Shown piece after piece: positions 48,149-56,482 of a stretch of DNA of 64,000 nucleotides. The number at the start of each line of letters is the position of its first letter. Position 1 is the first letter of the stretch. The notes under the pieces were generated by a model. That model saw only the letters and a list, made by a program, of their open reading frames with translations. It searched no databases and was not told where the DNA came from. The position numbers and the translations under genes were made by a program. The stretch lies in the NCBI GenBank assembly GCA_000818945.1, contig KN805379.1, positions 719,508-783,507 of the forward strand, given 5' to 3'. The DNA is from Schizochytrium sp. CCTCC M209059 (taxonomy: Eukaryota > Sar > Bigyra > Thraustochytrida > Thraustochytriidae).

Positions 48149-49108
48149 ATGTCCACTCTATCGCGCAACAATCATGCAGAGGATGCTGATATCGAAGCAG
48201 AGTACCGCCAAATTGTTCGTGACATTCGCGAAGACCACAAGGCTTACGAGCACGCGCACCCAATCGCCATCATTCTCAAGCTCTTCATCACTGCTGGTCT
48301 TGGCGTAATGACGATTGTTTATCTGATTCTTTTGAGGGGCTCGTTCGAGGGCATCTTCTCGTTCCCCGGTGCCAACGCCGCGGTGAACGACAAACTTCTG
48401 TTTGCGCTCAAGTGCCTGTCAGCGATCGGTGCCTCGACCCTCCACTTGCTAAATGCCACGCAAGCTGTACGTGTGGCGTATCCCTTCGTCTCTGCCAATC
48501 TGGAACGCATTTTTATCAACCCGCAAAAGCACAGCGCCTCGGGGACGCGAGAGCAGTTTGCCATGATGGTGGCGGAGACGATATTGTTCTTCTTTAACAG
48601 CTTTGTACGCATTCCGGTGATTCTCGTCTGGCGCATCGCCATGATTCCTGTCTTCATTGTGCAGGTGGCGACAGGACGTGTCGGTTACAGCAAGATCGGT
48701 AAGCTCTTGCACAACTGGATTGTGAGCGTGGTGTCGTCGCTCGAGGTCCTCTTTACCCTCTTCATCTTTGTGCTCGGGGTGACCATTATCTTCGCCTCGG
48801 AGACGCCGACCGACGTCTTGGTAAACTTTGCCGCAGCCTCGATCTTTAGCAGTATCGATGATCAAGCCGTGCACATGTTTCGCCAGTACGAGCGGGACAT
48901 TCACAACAAGCAGCGCGAGTATCTTTCAGACAAGGCGAATCGTGCGCTCAAGTGGTCTCGCCAGCAGGATTTGCTTCACCCCCCTGATTATTATGTCACC
49001 GAGTCTACGACGTGCTGCGGGCTCTTGCCGGCGAGAGTCGAACGTCACAAGGAGGCCGCCGAAGGGTCTCGCGCCGTCCAGTCTGGCGCACCTGGCATGG
49101 ACGCGTAG
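48149..49108 (+). CDS. Multi-pass membrane protein of unknown function
   Basis: 319 residues. The cytosolic acidic N terminus is followed by hydrophobic spans near residues 42-64, 86-108, 131-170 (one or two) and 190-212. The segment VLVNFAAASIFSSIDDQAVHMF near residue 230 is written in part as NFAAASIFSSIDDQ. An Asn-Phe then Asp-Asp pattern of this sort recurs in other protist multi-pass membrane proteins, but I cannot name the family. The C-terminal 90 residues are charged and look cytosolic, with CCGLLPAR as a possible palmitoylation site. There is no signal peptide. The start follows directly on a GAAA array. An ion-channel or transport role is not supported by any visible motif. Confidence 0.8.
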   Translation: MSTLSRNNHAEDADIEAEYRQIVRDIREDHKAYEHAHPIAIILKLFITAGLGVMTIVYLILLRGSFEGIFSFPGANAAVNDKLLFALKCLSAIGASTLHLLNATQAVRVAYPFVSANLERIFINPQKHSASGTREQFAMMVAETILFFFNSFVRIPVILVWRIAMIPVFIVQVATGRVGYSKIGKLLHNWIVSVVSSLEVLFTLFIFVLGVTIIFASETPTDVLVNFAAASIFSSIDDQAVHMFRQYERDIHNKQREYLSDKANRALKWSRQQDLLHPPDYYVTESTTCCGLLPARVERHKEAAEGSRAVQSGAPGMDA

Positions 49109-49428
49109 TAGGCGACCCTGCGATAAGATGATAAAAGCAGTCTCATTTCCTCCTTGCATGGACATTGATCTTGGATCTCCTCCTATGGTCATCATGAACA
49201 AATTCACGGCAATTTGCTGATATCCAAGAGCAGAGCTGAGCTGAGCTGAGCAGAGCAGAGCAGAGCAGAGCAGACAGAGACGAGCAGAGCAGAGTGGAGC
49301 AGAGCAATCAACGCAGAGCGAAAACGTGTACTCCCCGCTGAGGCCACCCTTGGGTCTGTGCGTGCCGCCCAGCAACCTGCGAAGCCTCGCGTAGCACCAA
49401 GTCAGACGACGGCGCGTTGGGACTCACC
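49109..49428. other. Intergenic region with composite pentamer array
   Basis: 320 bp between the membrane-protein stop and the alcohol dehydrogenase ATG. It holds the array listed next and nothing else recognisable. Confidence 0.5.
49227..49307 (+). repeat. GAGCA/GAGCT pentamer array in leader of alcohol dehydrogenase gene
   Basis: About fifteen pentamers, mostly GAGCA with an inner block of GAGCT and one interruption, on the coding strand. The array ends about 122 bp upstream of the ATG. Confidence 0.92.
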
Positions 49429-50574
49429 ATGGCGTCCATGCGTGCGGTGACCTTTCAGCAGCCGCTCCAGGTGGCCGTCGAAGAGGTAGCGATCCCAGAG
49501 ATCTCGGACCCGCGTGCGGTGGTGGTCAAGACCCAGCTGGCCGCGCTGTGCGGATCAGACCTTCACATCTACAGAGGTGCGGAGACCGGACTCGACGTAG
49601 GTGCCATCCAAGGCCATGAATTTGTAGGTCATGTGCACGCCGTCGGCGATGAGGTGACGTCTTTGAAGGTCGGCGATGCGGTTATGAGCCCGTTCACGAC
49701 AAGCTGCGGCGAGTGCTTCTTTTGCGTGCAAAATATGTCGGCTCGGTGCACCGCGGGCGGACTCTTTGGCTGGCGACAAGATGGCGGCGGGCTCCATGGA
49801 GGTCAAGCCGAGTACGTCTTGGTGCCCATGGCAGAAACGACGCTGATCAAGCGGCCCGAAAATGTCAAGCCTGAGCATGCCTTGCTCATGGGCGACATTC
49901 TCACGACTGCCTTTTATTGCGCAATTCGCGGCGACGTCGGCACGCCTTGGACTCCCGATGTCCTCAGCGAGAGTGGCGCGGGCCCGCGCGGGAGCCATGG
50001 CGAAAGCGATGTCGTTGTTGTAGTGGGCTGCGGGCCCGTGGGTCTGCTGACTGTCGCTTGCGCCGTGTATCTCTCGCAGGGCAAGTCCAAGGTCGTTGCA
50101 ATTGACTGCGTTCCCGAACGTCTTGAGGCGGCCAAGCGTATGGGTGCTGCAAAGACCGTCAACTTTAAGACGGAAGACGCGGCGGCTGTGGTGCGTGAAA
50201 TGAGCTCCTCGAAACGTGGCGCTCGCGTTGTACTTGAGGTGGTCGGCCAGCGAAGCGCCATGCAGCTTGCCTATGCGTGCGTGCAGCCAGGCGGCACTCT
50301 CTCATCCGTCGGCGTCCATGCTTATGAACCCAACGCCATCACACCTGACGAATTTTACGACAAGAATCTCACCTTTCGGTCTGGACGTTGCCCTGTGCGC
50401 TCGCTCTTGGTGGGCGGCGCTATGCCGCATCTTCGTGCCATCCTTGAGGCGTCTCCTGAAGCCGATGCACTCTTTACGCATCGCATTGGCTTTGCTGACG
50501 CAGTAGAAGCGTACAAGAAATTCAATGCCGCTGAGGATGGAATGATCAAGTGTCTTATTGACCCGACACTTTAA
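49429..50574 (+). CDS. Zinc-dependent medium-chain alcohol dehydrogenase
   Basis: 381 residues with full MDR architecture. The catalytic zinc ligands are visible in LAALCGSDLHIYRG (Cys) and GHEFVGHV (His-Glu). The structural zinc loop CGECFFCVQNMSARC has all four cysteines. The Rossmann fold has VVVGCGPVGLL, and an Asp follows in VVAIDCVPERL, which favours NAD+ over NADP+. An insertion between the catalytic and cofactor halves (about residues 170-190) is Gly/Ser-rich. The wording GLFGWRQDGGGLHGGQAEYV resembles bacterial threonine- and glutathione-independent formaldehyde-type dehydrogenases, cut here to GGLHGGQAEYV. The exact substrate cannot be told. It is intronless; the ATG at 49429 follows a TTG-only extension. 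Confidence 0.92.
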   Translation: MASMRAVTFQQPLQVAVEEVAIPEISDPRAVVVKTQLAALCGSDLHIYRGAETGLDVGAIQGHEFVGHVHAVGDEVTSLKVGDAVMSPFTTSCGECFFCVQNMSARCTAGGLFGWRQDGGGLHGGQAEYVLVPMAETTLIKRPENVKPEHALLMGDILTTAFYCAIRGDVGTPWTPDVLSESGAGPRGSHGESDVVVVVGCGPVGLLTVACAVYLSQGKSKVVAIDCVPERLEAAKRMGAAKTVNFKTEDAAAVVREMSSSKRGARVVLEVVGQRSAMQLAYACVQPGGTLSSVGVHAYEPNAITPDEFYDKNLTFRSGRCPVRSLLVGGAMPHLRAILEASPEADALFTHRIGFADAVEAYKKFNAAEDGMIKCLIDPTL

Positions 50575-50678
50575 AATTGAAGACCATCTCGTCGCTATTA
50601 GAGATTTCTCTCGGCCACCCTCTCTGCAAGGAACGAAAATTTCATGTTGTGTGTGTATGTGATACAAGCGTTACATAT

Positions 50679-50710
<32 letters not shown>

Positions 50711-50968
50711 TCGGGATGAATCCTATGCTTGAAACAGAGTACTGCCCTGATCGATTTATCGAATCTAACAGGTCTAGCCATTTTCATTTATTCGATGACC
50801 CAAGGGCCCCTGCCTATGTCTATCCATGCCTAGGCCTAGGCCTAGGCCTAGACCTAGGCCTTCGTATTATGTTCTGTCAGCGTATCGCAGGTAGACCCGT
50901 CACTCTTGTATGAGGTTCGCAGTCGCTGCCGCGAGGAGCCACCGCTTCTTCTTCTTTTTTTTTTCTTC
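50575..50968. other. Convergent intergenic region with palindromic repeat
   Basis: 394 bp between the alcohol dehydrogenase and APRT stops. It carries TCA/CAG triplets (50678-50709), a CCTAGG array (50829-50860) and a T-rich tract (50945-50965). No gene is seen. Confidence 0.5.
50829..50860. repeat. CCTAGG palindromic hexamer array
   Basis: About five CCTAGG units with one C-to-A variant. The unit is self-complementary, so the array can fold on itself as DNA or RNA. It lies in the 3' flank of the alcohol dehydrogenase gene. Confidence 0.9.
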
Positions 50969-51643
50969 CTACTTGCCGGCCGCAGGTTCGCCAGCAAGCG
51001 TCAAGAGATCCTCTTCGACAATTGACAAAATGTTGGTGTCCCCAAACCCCTTTTCTTCGAGCAGACGACGTGCCCCGAGCGCCTTGATCTCAATGACGCA
51101 GGCAAGTTCCGTGCAAACGCCTCCAAGTCGCTTGACTAGCTCCAGCGCAGCCAGCGCGGTGCCGCCAGTGGCTACGAGGTCGTCAATGACGACGACGCGC
51201 TGACCTGGCTTGACGGCGTCGACAGGGACGCAGAGACGGTCCTGGCCGGACTCGTACTCCTTGCCGTACTTTTCGCCTGTGATGCTGTTGGGCAGCTTGC
51301 CTTCCTTACGCACCATAAAGAAGGGCTTGTTGAGCCGCAGCGCGACGGGCGGGCCAAGAATGAAGCCGCGCGCATCGAGGCCACAAATGGAGTCGAACTC
51401 GAGGTCCCTGAGGTGGTCCGCGAAGAGCGTGATGACCTCCTCGAAGACCTCGGGGTGCTTGAGGAAGCCGCCAATGTCGTAGAAGCGCTCGATGCCCTTG
51501 AAGGCAAAGTACGGCGTCACCGCAGCCACCCTCTGGCGGGCCTCCTGGAGCCGCGCCTCGGACAGCTTCGCGCCCGACTTGGCCTGCTTCTGCCGCTGCC
51601 ACCTCGCGCCCGCCGCGAAGGCGAGCACTACGGCCGCGGCCGC
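50969..51643 (-). CDS. APRT: Adenine phosphoribosyltransferase, 5' end in assembly gap
   Basis: About 224 residues are visible before the gap at 51645. The APRT fold is complete: YFAFKGIERFYDIGGFL near the start, ICGLDARGFILGPPVA, FFMVRKEGKLPN, and the PRPP-binding loop VVVIDDLVATGGTAL. It salvages adenine to AMP using PRPP. Before the fold, the sequence from the gap reads about nine hydrophobic residues (VVLAFAAG region) then Arg-Trp-Gln-rich sequence, unlike the cytosolic 180-residue enzyme. It may be a membrane or organelle-targeting segment. There is no ATG between the gap and the fold, so the true start lies in or beyond the gap. It is divergent from the membrane-protein fragment on the other side of the gap. 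Confidence 0.93.
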   Translation of the reverse strand, partial: AAAAVVLAFAAGARWQRQKQAKSGAKLSEARLQEARQRVAAVTPYFAFKGIERFYDIGGFLKHPEVFEEVITLFADHLRDLEFDSICGLDARGFILGPPVALRLNKPFFMVRKEGKLPNSITGEKYGKEYESGQDRLCVPVDAVKPGQRVVVIDDLVATGGTALAALELVKRLGGVCTELACVIEIKALGARRLLEEKGFGDTNILSIVEEDLLTLAGEPAAGK

Positions 51644-51644
51644 G

Positions 51645-51654
51645 NNNNNNNNNN
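51645..51654. other. Assembly gap (N run)
   Basis: Ten undetermined bases at the divergent 5' ends of APRT and the adjacent membrane-protein gene. Both genes lack a start here, so the real missing length is probably larger than ten. Confidence 0.95.
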
Positions 51655-51948
51655 TCCGGGCGGCTGGCGGCGGCGCTGATCGGGCTCTGCCTTGCCCTGG
51701 CGCTGGCCGAGCGCCTCTTTTCAGCGCGCGCGCTGCTGCTCGCCGCCGCCGCCGCCAAGCTCGCGGCCGCCTACGCGCTGCTCTCCACGGCGCTGCTGCT
51801 CCCGCTGCCCGAGGCCCCCGCCACGCGCGCCGCGGCCGCCCTGGCCGCCTGCTTCATGGCCGGCATGCTCACGCCGCCGGTGCTCGTCGCCCGCCGCGAG
51901 GACGCCGCCGCCGCCAAGCTCGCCGAGGACGCGCTCCCGGTGCCGTGA
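51655..51948 (+). CDS. C-terminal part of an Ala/Leu-rich membrane protein, start in gap
   Basis: The frame is open from the gap to a TGA at 51946-51948, giving 97 residues. It has three hydrophobic stretches (LAAALIGLCLALALAERLF, then an Ala-rich and Leu-rich pair, then AALAACFMAGML) and ends in a charged tail (REDAAAAKLAEDALPVP). Almost every third position is G or C, stronger than in the other two frames, which reach no sensible protein. That supports it as real coding sequence. I cannot assign a family. The 5' end and start are missing in the assembly gap. Confidence 0.6.
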   Translation, partial: SGRLAAALIGLCLALALAERLFSARALLLAAAAAKLAAAYALLSTALLLPLPEAPATRAAAALAACFMAGMLTPPVLVARREDAAAAKLAEDALPVP

Positions 51949-52388
51949 CCGCGTTCTCTCGCGCTCTGCAGGAGGCCGCCCCGGTCTGGCCCCGGTCTGG
52001 CCACGCCGGGGCACCTCGGGCGCGAATGCGGTCCCGCATGGGCTCCGCGTGTGAGGCAAGGCAAGGCATGGCAAGGCATGGCATGGCGTGGCGTGGCGTG
52101 GCGTTATGAAGAACGAGCAAGAAAAAGGAATCTTGGGCTGTTGTTCTGCTCATCGAGATCGCGCCGTCCGTGGCCATGGTGCGAGAGAGGTGAGGGGCTC
52201 TGACGTTTCATATCTTACTATAAAAAAGAGGGTTGTGCCCTTTGATACTAGATTGTCACACATGCAAACATCTGCAATCTTCCCCAACTTTTCTGCGAAA
52301 CCAGTATATACAGGAAAAACTCTTTTGCCAACCTATGAGTGGATGAGCCGAGCCAGTGTGTCTGTCTACCAGTCAGTCGATGAATATG
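51949..52388. other. Convergent intergenic region with GGCNN pentamers and possible extra frame
   Basis: 440 bp. It holds a pentamer array (52055-52105) followed by an ATG at 52106 that opens a 146-codon + strand frame to 52546, overlapping the 3' end of the minus-strand gene. The frame has no recognised domain and is AT-richer than the real genes. See the finding on this frame. Confidence 0.4.
52055..52105 (+). repeat. GGCAA/GGCAT/GGCGT pentamer array
   Basis: About ten pentamers GGCAA, GGCAT then GGCGT, ending at an ATG. The period and GC core match the leader arrays before VPS52, AFG2 and the alcohol dehydrogenase gene. Confidence 0.88.
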
Positions 52389-54074
52389 TTAATCTTGCGC
52401 TTGCTGCGCCGCAAGTCGAAGGCGGCGGTTTTCCTCTTGTAGACTCGCGAGCTTCTCGTGCAGCTCTCGCGTCGATGATTCGTGAAGCGAGGCCCATGCC
52501 CGGATTTCTTGCGAAGATGCTGCCGAAAGTTCGTCTACCTCTTTGAGAAAGTCAAGCTTTTGCTGCTCAAAGCCCTCGCGCTCCTGCACCAGCGTGAAAA
52601 TCATTTGATCTTTGAGACGCAGTTGGTCTCGAAGCTTGGCTGTCTCTTCGGCCATCAACTTCTTGTCTGCCATCTCGTTGGGCAAGCTCGTCTTGTCATC
52701 AAGAATGCGACGCACGTGCTCAAGGCTATCCTGTTCGGCACTCGTGTCGTCAGAAGCAGCCCCCTCTGCTCGATGTGTGGCCACCCCGGCCACATCTACA
52801 TAGGGTGCGTCAATGATTTTCTGGGCGGCGTTCTGAAACTCTTGAAAGAGATTGACAAAGTCGCGCATTACAACTGGATGTGGGAATCGCTCCTGGTCGC
52901 GAAAGGAAGCCTGTGCGCGCTCGCGCTGCCGTCGAAAGGAAGCAAGCGACGGATCCTCCGAGGAGTTCAGCTCCGCGGGGCCTGCCAGCCCAATCGACAT
53001 CGCGCTGCTGTAGTGCGAGCTCGCAAAGGGATCCATGCGAAGGGCGTCGCGCGGACGTGGGCCGGCGGCCAAGTACTGAAACTGACTGACTTTTTCCAGC
53101 ACCTTGCGGTGTTTATTCGCGACGCGTTCAAGCTCTCCGCATCGAGTTTCTGCTTTTTCGTTCAGTCGCTCAATCATGCTTTCTGCCTCTGCTCGGGTCG
53201 CGGCTTCGATTTTGCTCGCGCGTCGTCGGATCTCTCGTTTTGCAAGGTGGATTTGCTCAAGCATGTGGACCTCCGCCTCGATTCGTGGCGCAAGGGTAGC
53301 CTCCAGAAGCGTTTGGAGGTGCAAAAAGTCCCTGCGAAGGAGCGCAGTTGTGCTGTCACCATATTCTGCCGGGAGCGCGGAAAGCTGGGGCAATGGGCTC
53401 TTGTATGAATGTGCGGATTCCTTGCCAGCATAAGAAGAAGAAGAAGAAGATGACAATGGTAATGATGACGACGGCATCGACGATGCAGACGGAGGCCGGG
53501 AGACGGATTTGCTTTCTGACGCAAATGATGTGCCATCTGCGAAGCGGACAGTGCGCGCCCTGGGAAAATTGGGGGCGCCGTAGTCTTCTGCCAAGTGCTC
53601 CGTCATTCCGTTGCGCGCCAGATGGTCGTGAAAGATGCGTTGGAAGGCTTCTTTGGAGATGCGTCCAGACTTGTCTGCGTCGTATTGCTCAAAAAGCATA
53701 CCAGCTTCAAATTGGGCTTGCGGATCAAGCGAAGCCGGTACTGGGCGCGAGGGTTGCACTGTTGGAAGAGAAACGCGCAAATCGCGAAGCATAGCAGCGA
53801 ATTGATCCTGGGTCATGGTTTTGGACTCGGGGTCACAATACCTTGTAAACGCGCGCCCGTGCTCGAAAAAGGTACCTGCACCTTCTCCTTGTTGTTGCTG
53901 CTGATCTTTTTTTTCATCGCTTCCTTCGTGTGATTTATCTTTAGAAGAAGACGACGACGACGACGACGACGATTTATCGCGCTTCGACGACGACGACGAC
54001 GACTTCGACTTGGACTTTGACTTGGACGAGGACGACCCGCTTTCCTTCTTGCGCGACGACGACGAGGATGCCAT
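52389..54074 (-). CDS. EF-hand and coiled-coil protein with Ser/Lys-rich N terminus
   Basis: 561 residues. The first 70 residues are Ser runs alternating with Lys (SKSKSKSKSSSSS). Around residue 128 a single clear EF-hand loop appears: DADKSGRISKEAF, preceded by a paired helix region (MTQDQFAAMLRDLRVSL) that may be a degenerate partner. From about 240 to 555 the protein is coiled coil with gaps (LAKREIRRRASKIEAATRAEAE, MIERLNEKAETRCGELERVA are parts, abbreviated here). It ends LASLQEENRRLRLAAQQ. I cannot name the family; calcium-responsive cytoskeletal or basal-body proteins often have this shape. The ATG at 54074 follows an upstream frame that is not ATG-initiated. It is divergent from the small coiled-coil gene. 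Confidence 0.85.
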   Translation of the reverse strand: MASSSSSRKKESGSSSSKSKSKSKSSSSSSKRDKSSSSSSSSSSKDKSHEGSDEKKDQQQQQGEGAGTFFEHGRAFTRYCDPESKTMTQDQFAAMLRDLRVSLPTVQPSRPVPASLDPQAQFEAGMLFEQYDADKSGRISKEAFQRIFHDHLARNGMTEHLAEDYGAPNFPRARTVRFADGTSFASESKSVSRPPSASSMPSSSLPLSSSSSSSYAGKESAHSYKSPLPQLSALPAEYGDSTTALLRRDFLHLQTLLEATLAPRIEAEVHMLEQIHLAKREIRRRASKIEAATRAEAESMIERLNEKAETRCGELERVANKHRKVLEKVSQFQYLAAGPRPRDALRMDPFASSHYSSAMSIGLAGPAELNSSEDPSLASFRRQRERAQASFRDQERFPHPVVMRDFVNLFQEFQNAAQKIIDAPYVDVAGVATHRAEGAASDDTSAEQDSLEHVRRILDDKTSLPNEMADKKLMAEETAKLRDQLRLKDQMIFTLVQEREGFEQQKLDFLKEVDELSAASSQEIRAWASLHESSTRELHEKLASLQEENRRLRLAAQQAQD

Positions 54075-54600
54075 GTTTGTTCCCGGGAGCGAGGCGAGGG
54101 ATCCGTCTGCGTCCCCCGCGCGCTCACCTCTGCACACTACACCGCGCCGCGCCCGTCCAGCCCAGCTTGGCCAGACAGGCTCTGCTGCTTTCCCGCCGCG
54201 CTAACCGTTCGCCCGCGTGGTCGCGTGCAGCGTTGTCTCTGCACCACGCGTGCGGGGTGCGGATGATTCGTTTCACCGGACCCCGCGCATGCACCAAATC
54301 GTCGGTTTACCCGTCCGGCATATCTCTGTCGACTCGGGTAAACCTATGTGCATTGCCCTTCTTGCAGAGAAAGCACAAGGGTGTTTCAGTGACGGAAGAA
54401 CTCGGCCCTGGGGCCCACGCTTGCCGGGGCGAGTCGCAAAGCTCCAACCACCGCGGCAAGGACGAGGACAAGCACGAGGACGAGCACGAGCACAAGGCCT
54501 TTGCGAGAGCGAGAAGCTTTGTGCACAAGACAAAGGCAAAATAAGTAAAGACCGGAGTCCGGAAACGAAGCCCGCGCGTGGAAAGAGGACGTTCATCGTG
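54075..54600. promoter_or_regulatory. Divergent intergenic region, EF-hand and small coiled-coil genes
   Basis: 526 bp. The + strand frame is open from 54217 through into the next gene, but with no recognisable sequence; it is rich in Lys, Glu, Arg and Gln. Promoter content is inferred. Confidence 0.4.
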
Positions 54601-55074
54601 ATGGACCCCAACCCGCAGCACCAGACGGCAAGCACGGCGGGCGCACAAATCTTCACGATGATGAACACCATGACGAACTCTACCTCGCTCGTGGGTAGCC
54701 TTATGGCAAGACTCGAGGACATGTTTCGCATGTTGGCGGCAGACGATGCCCGCGGGCGAGGCGTCCTCAGACTCGTGGAAGGGATGCGGGGCCTGCTCGG
54801 CAAATCCCTCGCGCACACAGACAGCAGGATCGACCGGCTCGAACTGGCACTTCAAAAAATCCAGGCTCAGGCCACTGCCACAGACTGCGAGAACGCCAGG
54901 CTTCGTGAGCGGGTCGCGGCCTCGGAGAAACGTACCGCGCAGCTCGAGCGCGAGCTCAAACGCCAACGCGAAGTCTTGGCACCGAAACCACCGTTGCATC
55001 CTCAAAAGGTCTCCAATCCCAATTCTCCCGATAGCCCACGACGTGCCAGCCGCGAGCGTCGACGCATCATTTAG
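54601..55074 (+). CDS. Small coiled-coil protein, 157 aa
   Basis: The N terminus is polar, then MMNTMTNSTSLVGSLMARL. A coiled coil spans about residues 70-130 (DSRIDRLELALQKIQAQA, then RLRERVAASEKRTAQLEREL). A basic Ser/Pro-rich tail ends RRASRERRRII. I recognise no family. The ATG at 54601 is preferred because codon use becomes gene-like there; the same frame is open upstream to 54217 with several earlier ATGs, so a longer protein is possible. It faces the EF-hand gene at the 3' side, 334 bp away. Confidence 0.6.
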   Translation: MDPNPQHQTASTAGAQIFTMMNTMTNSTSLVGSLMARLEDMFRMLAADDARGRGVLRLVEGMRGLLGKSLAHTDSRIDRLELALQKIQAQATATDCENARLRERVAASEKRTAQLERELKRQREVLAPKPPLHPQKVSNPNSPDSPRRASRERRRII

Positions 55075-55408
55075 CTTGTACACATTGCATTTCCTTGACC
55101 TATTTGATTGAAGCAAACGCGTCGACTTGTACGACTGACCCCGGTGACACCTTCTCGCTGGGGAATACTTAAAAATGACCCAGAATCATGTATATCGTCT
55201 ATCCTGCTTGTTCTTCCTCTGTCTTCTTGCCAAGATGATCGTCCAAACCCTAGGTTTAGGAGTGAAGGGAGCAGAGAGGAATGTTGACACAGGGAGAGAA
55301 TAAGCGATTGAGATGTACTGCACGTGCCCCTGTGTACCCTAACCCCCGGGTAACTTTCGAAAAACCATCATAAATGAAGAAGCATGAAGTCAGTTCGTGG
55401 AATGCAGC
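55075..55408. other. Convergent intergenic region
   Basis: 334 bp. It contains a short palindrome AAACCCTAGGTTT near 55244-55257. No gene is seen. Confidence 0.5.
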
Positions 55409-56482
55409 TCATGGAAGGAAAGGCGCTCTTGTTCTACGACGAGCGCGCAGCTTGCTGCCACCCTGAGCTTTTGCGATACTTTTTTCAAAATTGCGGCGAT
55501 TATAATACGCAAAAGCGAACTCTGGAAAGGACAACGAACCGTCACCATTTGGATCAAAATAGCGAAAGATCTCGGCCACGTCCGCATCCGAAACCTGAAG
55601 TTGTAGACCATCCTGCAGAACTTCCGTAAACTCTTGCTGAGAAATGCGCTGGTCTCCATCCTCGTCAAACTGACGAAAGACATCTTCGAGTTTGACGCCC
55701 GCCGCTGCTGTACGAATGCGGTCCATTGTGAGACGAAATCGATCGACAGCAGTCCGGCGGCGAAATACGCGTCGCGCAGTTCCTCGAAGCCTCTCTGGAT
55801 TCAAGAGGTGATGCAGTACCTCTTTGAAGTCAATGTGGCCATCCTCGTTTTCATCCATGTGTCGCACAAGTGCCGTTGTCTCGGCGCTTGTGAGTGTGAC
55901 GCCAAGTTGCGTCTTGAGCGCGCGGCGGAATGTTGTTTCGTCCATCGCCTCACCCTCGAACCCGCGGAGGTCCATTTGTTGCGCTTCAAGCAATTTCTCG
56001 GCAACGTCCCGCATCTTATTTAGCGCTGACTCCATTGGCTTAAGCTTGGTCATCTCACCCTCATCTTCGTCCTCACTCTCACCGTGACCTCGGCAGCACT
56101 GGCTGTGTTGCCCTCGTCTTCGGCGATGGGCAAGCGCCAGCTTCTTGTCCCTTTGAACTTTCGCTTCTGCGCTCGCCTCAATTCTATCCGCGGCACGTGC
56201 GGCAAGGAGATCACGAAGGCCACCGAGATCGTCAAAGCTTGATTCAAAGAGTGATTTAGGCGCGCCAAACGCCTTGCGCTCACGTTGAAGAAGCGCCTGG
56301 GTCGCAGGCGGACCTGCTCGTGTCGGGATCGTCGGCGTCGTCACAAGTACGAGTTCTGCTGCTGACTTCGAGGAGGCCAGAGCCGGAAACTGCTGCATCA
56401 CACGCCGTCCATCTGCATCTTGGCGTCGTTGGCCCCGTTTTCTGTACCTTTCGAGCGCCTCGAGAGACCCTGTTTTCCGCAT
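55409..56482 (-). CDS. Protein with three EF-hands
   Basis: 357 residues. The first half is basic and unstructured, with KAFGAPKSLFESSFDDLGGLRDLL. The EF-hands follow in the second half: DENEDGHIDFKEVL, DEDGDQRISQQEFTEVL and DPNGDGSLSFPEFAFAY. All have canonical Asp/Glu at loop positions 1, 3 and 12 except that Ile-preceding positions vary, so calcium binding is likely. The order, with a helical spacer between hands 1 and 2, resembles calmodulin-like sensors fused to a basic tail. The gene starts at the ATG at 56482; the frame continues upstream for 20 codons (VDEPDGVRALIGSK) from a TTG only, so a short upstream exon may be missed. No further domain is seen. Confidence 0.83.
   Translation of the reverse strand: MRKTGSLEALERYRKRGQRRQDADGRRVMQQFPALASSKSAAELVLVTTPTIPTRAGPPATQALLQRERKAFGAPKSLFESSFDDLGGLRDLLAARAADRIEASAEAKVQRDKKLALAHRRRRGQHSQCCRGHGESEDEDEGEMTKLKPMESALNKMRDVAEKLLEAQQMDLRGFEGEAMDETTFRRALKTQLGVTLTSAETTALVRHMDENEDGHIDFKEVLHHLLNPERLRGTARRVFRRRTAVDRFRLTMDRIRTAAAGVKLEDVFRQFDEDGDQRISQQEFTEVLQDGLQLQVSDADVAEIFRYFDPNGDGSLSFPEFAFAYYNRRNFEKSIAKAQGGSKLRARRRTRAPFLP

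Noticed and set aside
54307..55116. 269-residue minus-strand frame opposite the small coiled-coil gene
   Set aside because: No heptads or family pattern, while the + strand frame forms a clean coiled coil.
55240..55360. CCCTAA/CCCTAGG-like pieces as a possible telomere-like or mobile-element end
   Set aside because: Only isolated short matches; no tandem telomeric array, terminal inverted repeat or target duplication is visible.
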